Assembly (NCBI GenBank): GCA_001775965.1
Contig: MEZG01000055.1
Span: forward strand, 22,633 to 31,460
DNA from: Candidatus Bathyarchaeota archaeon RBG_13_60_20
Lineage (GTDB): Archaea > Thermoproteota > Bathyarchaeia > TCS64
Direction of reading: 5' to 3'
DNA length: 8,828 nucleotides
Shown: in pieces, positions 5,950 to 8,828 of the stretch
Layout of the letters: the number at the start of each line of letters is the position of its first letter
Position numbering within the stretch: the first letter of the stretch is position 1
Notes under the pieces: model-generated
Seen by the model: only the letters and a program-made list of their open reading frames with translations
Database searches by the model: none
Told to the model about the DNA's origin: nothing
Program-made: the position numbers and the translations under genes

Positions 5950-8691
5950 CTACTCCTCCAGTTTCAGCTCGGGTGAGCCGCTTATCCTCCTCACAGCCAC
6001 GAGTATGGGCAGCACGGTCGCGACGAGAAGCAGCCCAATGATCATAAGAAGGCTCAGTTGGGCCGACGCGGGGAACAGCAGCCTCCTCTGGATGCTAGTG
6101 GCCATCAGCTGGTTGAATAGCTGGGTCTGCCCCCTCAGTGAGACGTAGCCCACTGACACACCTAGGAGTACGGCTAAGAGCTCCATACCCACCATCTCGA
6201 AGACGAGGCTAATACTCAGCTGGCCCGGGCTGAAACCCCTTATGGCCATGATGGTCAGCTCCTTGCTCCTGCTCCTGACCACCGTTGACACGATGAGCAC
6301 AACGCCCAGGCTGGCAATGAGCCCAGCGAAGTAGGCGCCCAGCTCCTCGACCCTCCTGGGCCCGGCCAGGTAAATGTTGTTGAGGGAACTTTCCACCAGC
6401 AGAACCGTCACGTCTACCCTCTCAACATCGGCGCTGAGGCCCTCCACGGCCCCCTTGAAGGCGCCCAGGTCCACGCCCTCTTCGAGGTGGACGATGATCC
6501 TCCTCTGGTCGATAAACTTCTCCTTCACGTTGCTTAGGAACCCCTCGTTGACGTACACGGTGGGGTTCTGCACGGCCCAGTACTCCCCGGGCTCCTTCCC
6601 GAATAGACCCACCACCTTTATGGGGTAGAGCTTGGACTGCAGCTTCACGAGGAAAGTGTTGTTGATGGTTATGCCAAGCTTCTCGGCGGCGCCCCTCTCC
6701 ATGATGCCGTAGCTCGCCCCCTCCGCCATGACGCTGAAGACCCCCAAGTCCTCCACCCAGCCCTCCTCAAATGTGGCTGCCTCCGCCCATACTAGGGGCT
6801 CAACCGCCCTGATGGGCACGTCTCCCAGGCTGCTGTCGGGTGAGAAGTGGGTCTCCTTGGCCACGGCGGCTACGCCCTCCATCCCTGATATGGCCTCCAT
6901 CAGCTCGTCGATGCCTTCCCCCTCGAAGAGCCAGACCGATGCGTCAGCCCCCACGGAGTACCTGACCGCCTGAGCCATGAAGTCGGTGGTGCTCGCGACG
7001 TTCCCTATCACGCCGACGCTGTAGCTCATTATCAGGGCGATCATGAAGGTGGAGGCGGCCGTCCTCTTCAGGTTCCTGCCGCTGCTGAGCGCCGACAGCT
7101 TCGCCGCGTCCCCTGCCACCAGGGAGGCCATCCCCCCAAGCATCGTTTGGAAGCCCGGCACGTACTGGAGGAAGATCTTCACGAACCCCCAGAACAGCAG
7201 GATGTGGTAGACGTAACCGAGCATGTAATCGGTCCCCCACCAGGTGTTGTACAGCAGCGAGATGATGAGGTTGCTAGTCGTTGGCCTGAACTGCTCAACC
7301 GTGAGTCCGGCCACATACATGGCGACTTTGTACGCTCCCAGTAGGAGGGCCAGCAGCGGGGCCTGCCACTCCCCAAGGGTCTCCTCCTCGCTCTGGTGCT
7401 CCCTCAACGCGTTCACGATGCTGACCTCCGTGGCTCTCTGGGCCGGCCTAATGAGGGCGAACAGCGACAACGCCAGGCTGAAGAGCAGGGTCGCGCCCAC
7501 CGTGACGACGCTCGCGGTCCTCAGAAGCTCCAGGATCGATATGCCCGGGATGACAAGCACAAGTAAGCCCGCAGCTGCCAGCACCCCGACGATGGACGAC
7601 GCGAGGCTCACGATGAGGCCCTCGAAGACGAGTGTGTAGAGCACCTGCCTGTGAGACATGCCCCTCGTCAAGAGCAGACCGATCTCCCTCTTCCTCAGGC
7701 TGAACACCACCTCGCTCACCGTCGTCCCCAGGTACCAGGCGCAGAAAAAGACAGGGAGAGCCACGAGCAGGGTGCTCGTCTTCATCTGGTTGCCCAGGGA
7801 GGCCACCGTGTCCACCAGCTCCCCCAAGTAGCTCCTGGGGACATAGTAGTAGCTGGCCCCCTCGGTGTTCAGGTCCTCGTATATGAGCTGGATTCTACGT
7901 TTCGACCCCTCGAAGTCCCAGGGATTGAGGATGCTCTCCCTGTCTAACACGATGAGGGCCTCAGTCGTCTGGTCGGCCACGGGCCTCCTCTGCTCAGCGA
8001 AGACCTTGGCGAGCATCTCGGCGAAGGTGTTCTCCGTGACAAGAACCATGTTGTAGCTGGGCCGTCTACCCAGGTCCTCCCGCCCCTGAATGAGGTCCCG
8101 CAGATAGATATTGTACCTACCCGTGCCGATCTGGAAGGTCTTGTCGCTTAACGCAACCGATCCGGCCACAGTGAAGTTGAAGCGCCTGAACTCGAAGCCA
8201 GGGGGGTTGTAAGGGAGATAAGTCTCGAAGGATACGGTAAGGGGGCTGCTCTGAAGGATCTCCGTTGCGTTCGATGACCTGGCGTCCACATAAACCACGC
8301 CATCCTCAAGAACCTGCACGCCCGAGATGCCGTCGTACAGGGAGGAGTCCGGGGGGAGGGCCAGTATCAATACGTCCACGGTGCCATTCAGGGCCTCTGA
8401 CTCCAGGTCGGCGGCGAAGTGGATGAAGTGGTCAACGCTCTGCACATCCTCAACACCTCCGAAGACCTGGTCTATATCCCAGTAGTGGGTCTTCGTGACG
8501 TTCTTGTCGCTGGCGCTGGAGATTATATCAACGTAAGCCGATTCAAGTGTATTATCAAGTATGGCTACGCCTATCGCGTCCGCTCCTTGCAGTATCCCGG
8601 AGAAGAGGGTGGCTGCAAGAGCTACGCTGAGGAAAAGCGACAGGAACAACCCCCTTCCGCGGATAATTCGCTTAACAGCGTAGCGGAACAT
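5950..8691 (-). CDS. Large FtsX-like (MacB-type) ABC transporter permease with two FtsX domains
   Basis: A 913-residue membrane subunit. I predict about ten helices: an N-terminal one (13-36), a group near 304-330, 352-380, 393-415, 443-463, 480-510 and 545-567, and a C-terminal set near 785-805, 828-855 and 878-902. Two large extracytoplasmic domains lie at about 38-303 and 568-784. FtsX signatures appear twice: KREIGLLLTRGMSHRQV (about 334-350), followed by an EG-containing helix, and SKELTIMAIRGFSPGQL (about 809-825), followed by FEMVGMELLAVL. This duplicated layout matches the double-FtsX lipoprotein-release/MacB-like class; the two central helices at 443-510 are less standard. The ATPase gene follows after 2 nt, so the pair forms a complete ATPase-permease unit, probably mechanotransmitting across the membrane. 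ATG 8691 lies about 27 bp from the TATA centre, with no ribosome site, so it is likely leaderless. Substrate unknown. Confidence 0.92.
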   Translation of the reverse strand: MFRYAVKRIIRGRGLFLSLFLSVALAATLFSGILQGADAIGVAILDNTLESAYVDIISSASDKNVTKTHYWDIDQVFGGVEDVQSVDHFIHFAADLESEALNGTVDVLILALPPDSSLYDGISGVQVLEDGVVYVDARSSNATEILQSSPLTVSFETYLPYNPPGFEFRRFNFTVAGSVALSDKTFQIGTGRYNIYLRDLIQGREDLGRRPSYNMVLVTENTFAEMLAKVFAEQRRPVADQTTEALIVLDRESILNPWDFEGSKRRIQLIYEDLNTEGASYYYVPRSYLGELVDTVASLGNQMKTSTLLVALPVFFCAWYLGTTVSEVVFSLRKREIGLLLTRGMSHRQVLYTLVFEGLIVSLASSIVGVLAAAGLLVLVIPGISILELLRTASVVTVGATLLFSLALSLFALIRPAQRATEVSIVNALREHQSEEETLGEWQAPLLALLLGAYKVAMYVAGLTVEQFRPTTSNLIISLLYNTWWGTDYMLGYVYHILLFWGFVKIFLQYVPGFQTMLGGMASLVAGDAAKLSALSSGRNLKRTAASTFMIALIMSYSVGVIGNVASTTDFMAQAVRYSVGADASVWLFEGEGIDELMEAISGMEGVAAVAKETHFSPDSSLGDVPIRAVEPLVWAEAATFEEGWVEDLGVFSVMAEGASYGIMERGAAEKLGITINNTFLVKLQSKLYPIKVVGLFGKEPGEYWAVQNPTVYVNEGFLSNVKEKFIDQRRIIVHLEEGVDLGAFKGAVEGLSADVERVDVTVLLVESSLNNIYLAGPRRVEELGAYFAGLIASLGVVLIVSTVVRSRSKELTIMAIRGFSPGQLSISLVFEMVGMELLAVLLGVSVGYVSLRGQTQLFNQLMATSIQRRLLFPASAQLSLLMIIGLLLVATVLPILVAVRRISGSPELKLEE

Positions 8692-8714
8692 CCCTATGAC
8701 TCACGGGTAACACC

Positions 8715-8724
8715 CTTAAAAATT
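8715..8724 (-). promoter_or_regulatory. TATA box of the FtsX permease-ATPase operon
   Basis: On the minus strand TTTTTAAG (8715-8722) is preceded by AA at 8723-8724. Its centre is about 27 bp from ATG 8691, which places the transcription start at the start codon. The same octamer is the TATA of the 3833 gene. Confidence 0.6.
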
Positions 8725-8793
8725 GTGCTGAAGGCGTGTAACTTGCCCCCGATCAACCCAGCCGAAACGGGTTTACGCGCTTTTTTACGCTAA

Positions 8794-8803
8794 CATTTAT
8801 AAC
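8794..8803 (+). promoter_or_regulatory. Possible divergent TATA box at the right edge
   Basis: CATTTATAAC is a TATA-like box. About 26 bp downstream is GTG at 8826-8828, so a leaderless gene could begin exactly at the window edge. The run T6 at 8781-8786, flanked by TTTACGC-like direct repeats (8772-8790), lies just upstream. No coding evidence is available. Confidence 0.3.
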
Positions 8804-8828
8804 GTATAGTCTATTCTCAACTGCAGTG

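Noticed and set aside
6944..7639. Several 65-131 codon frames on both strands within the permease gene
   Set aside because: They overlap an unbroken 913-codon membrane protein and encode low-complexity Arg/Ser/Pro-rich peptides without ribosome sites.

Overview
The window looks like chromosomal DNA from a thermophile-like archaeon. I infer this from archaeal BRE/TATA promoters (TTTTTAAG or GTTTAAAA cores) about 26 bp from the inferred transcription start, very short or absent leaders, heavy AGG/ATA codon use, GC-rich genes between AT-rich spacers, and protein families typical of Archaea (NEW3 surface proteins, small winged-helix regulators paired with membrane proteins, a membrane-anchored ArsR-like regulator). 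The lineage cannot be fixed from the sequence. The style is compatible with Thermoproteota/Bathyarchaeia-type genomes, but that is a guess. I see no rRNA, tRNA, CRISPR array or insertion sequence, and no stretch above 300 bases lacks a gene.

Left part (1-3186). On the minus strand, a surface protein (carboxypeptidase-regulatory-like domain, four NEW3 beta domains, C-terminal membrane anchor; 379-2139) is followed 4 nt later by an ABC-2/CcmA-type ATPase that runs off the left edge. Upstream, also on the minus strand, a winged-helix regulator (2706-3029) overlaps by 4 nt a small secreted-then-three-helix membrane protein (2269-2709). Divergent from the regulator is a small secreted helical protein with LTxEQ-like repeats (3187-3651, plus strand). 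An exact 30-bp direct repeat sits just upstream of the NEW3/ABC promoter and again between the two divergent promoters. The simplest reading is one regulon: the regulator, its membrane partner, the secreted protein and the NEW3/ABC transporter share an operator.

Middle (3652-5053). A poly-T terminator is followed by an apparently leaderless gene for a one-component transmembrane regulator: cytoplasmic winged helix, one membrane helix, then a coiled coil and an extracytoplasmic beta-rich domain with a CPC motif. It ends convergently with the next operon.

Right part (5054-8828). A two-gene minus-strand operon encodes a 913-residue double FtsX-type permease and, 2 nt after it, a LolD/MacB-like ATPase with an unusual C-terminal SHOCT-like tail. 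Its promoter gives an apparently leaderless ATG. At the far right edge a plus-strand TATA box suggests a divergent gene starting at or beyond the window end.

The region appears to be about envelope sensing and export: two ABC systems, two membrane-linked regulatory modules and two exported proteins. That link is an inference from layout and the shared repeat.
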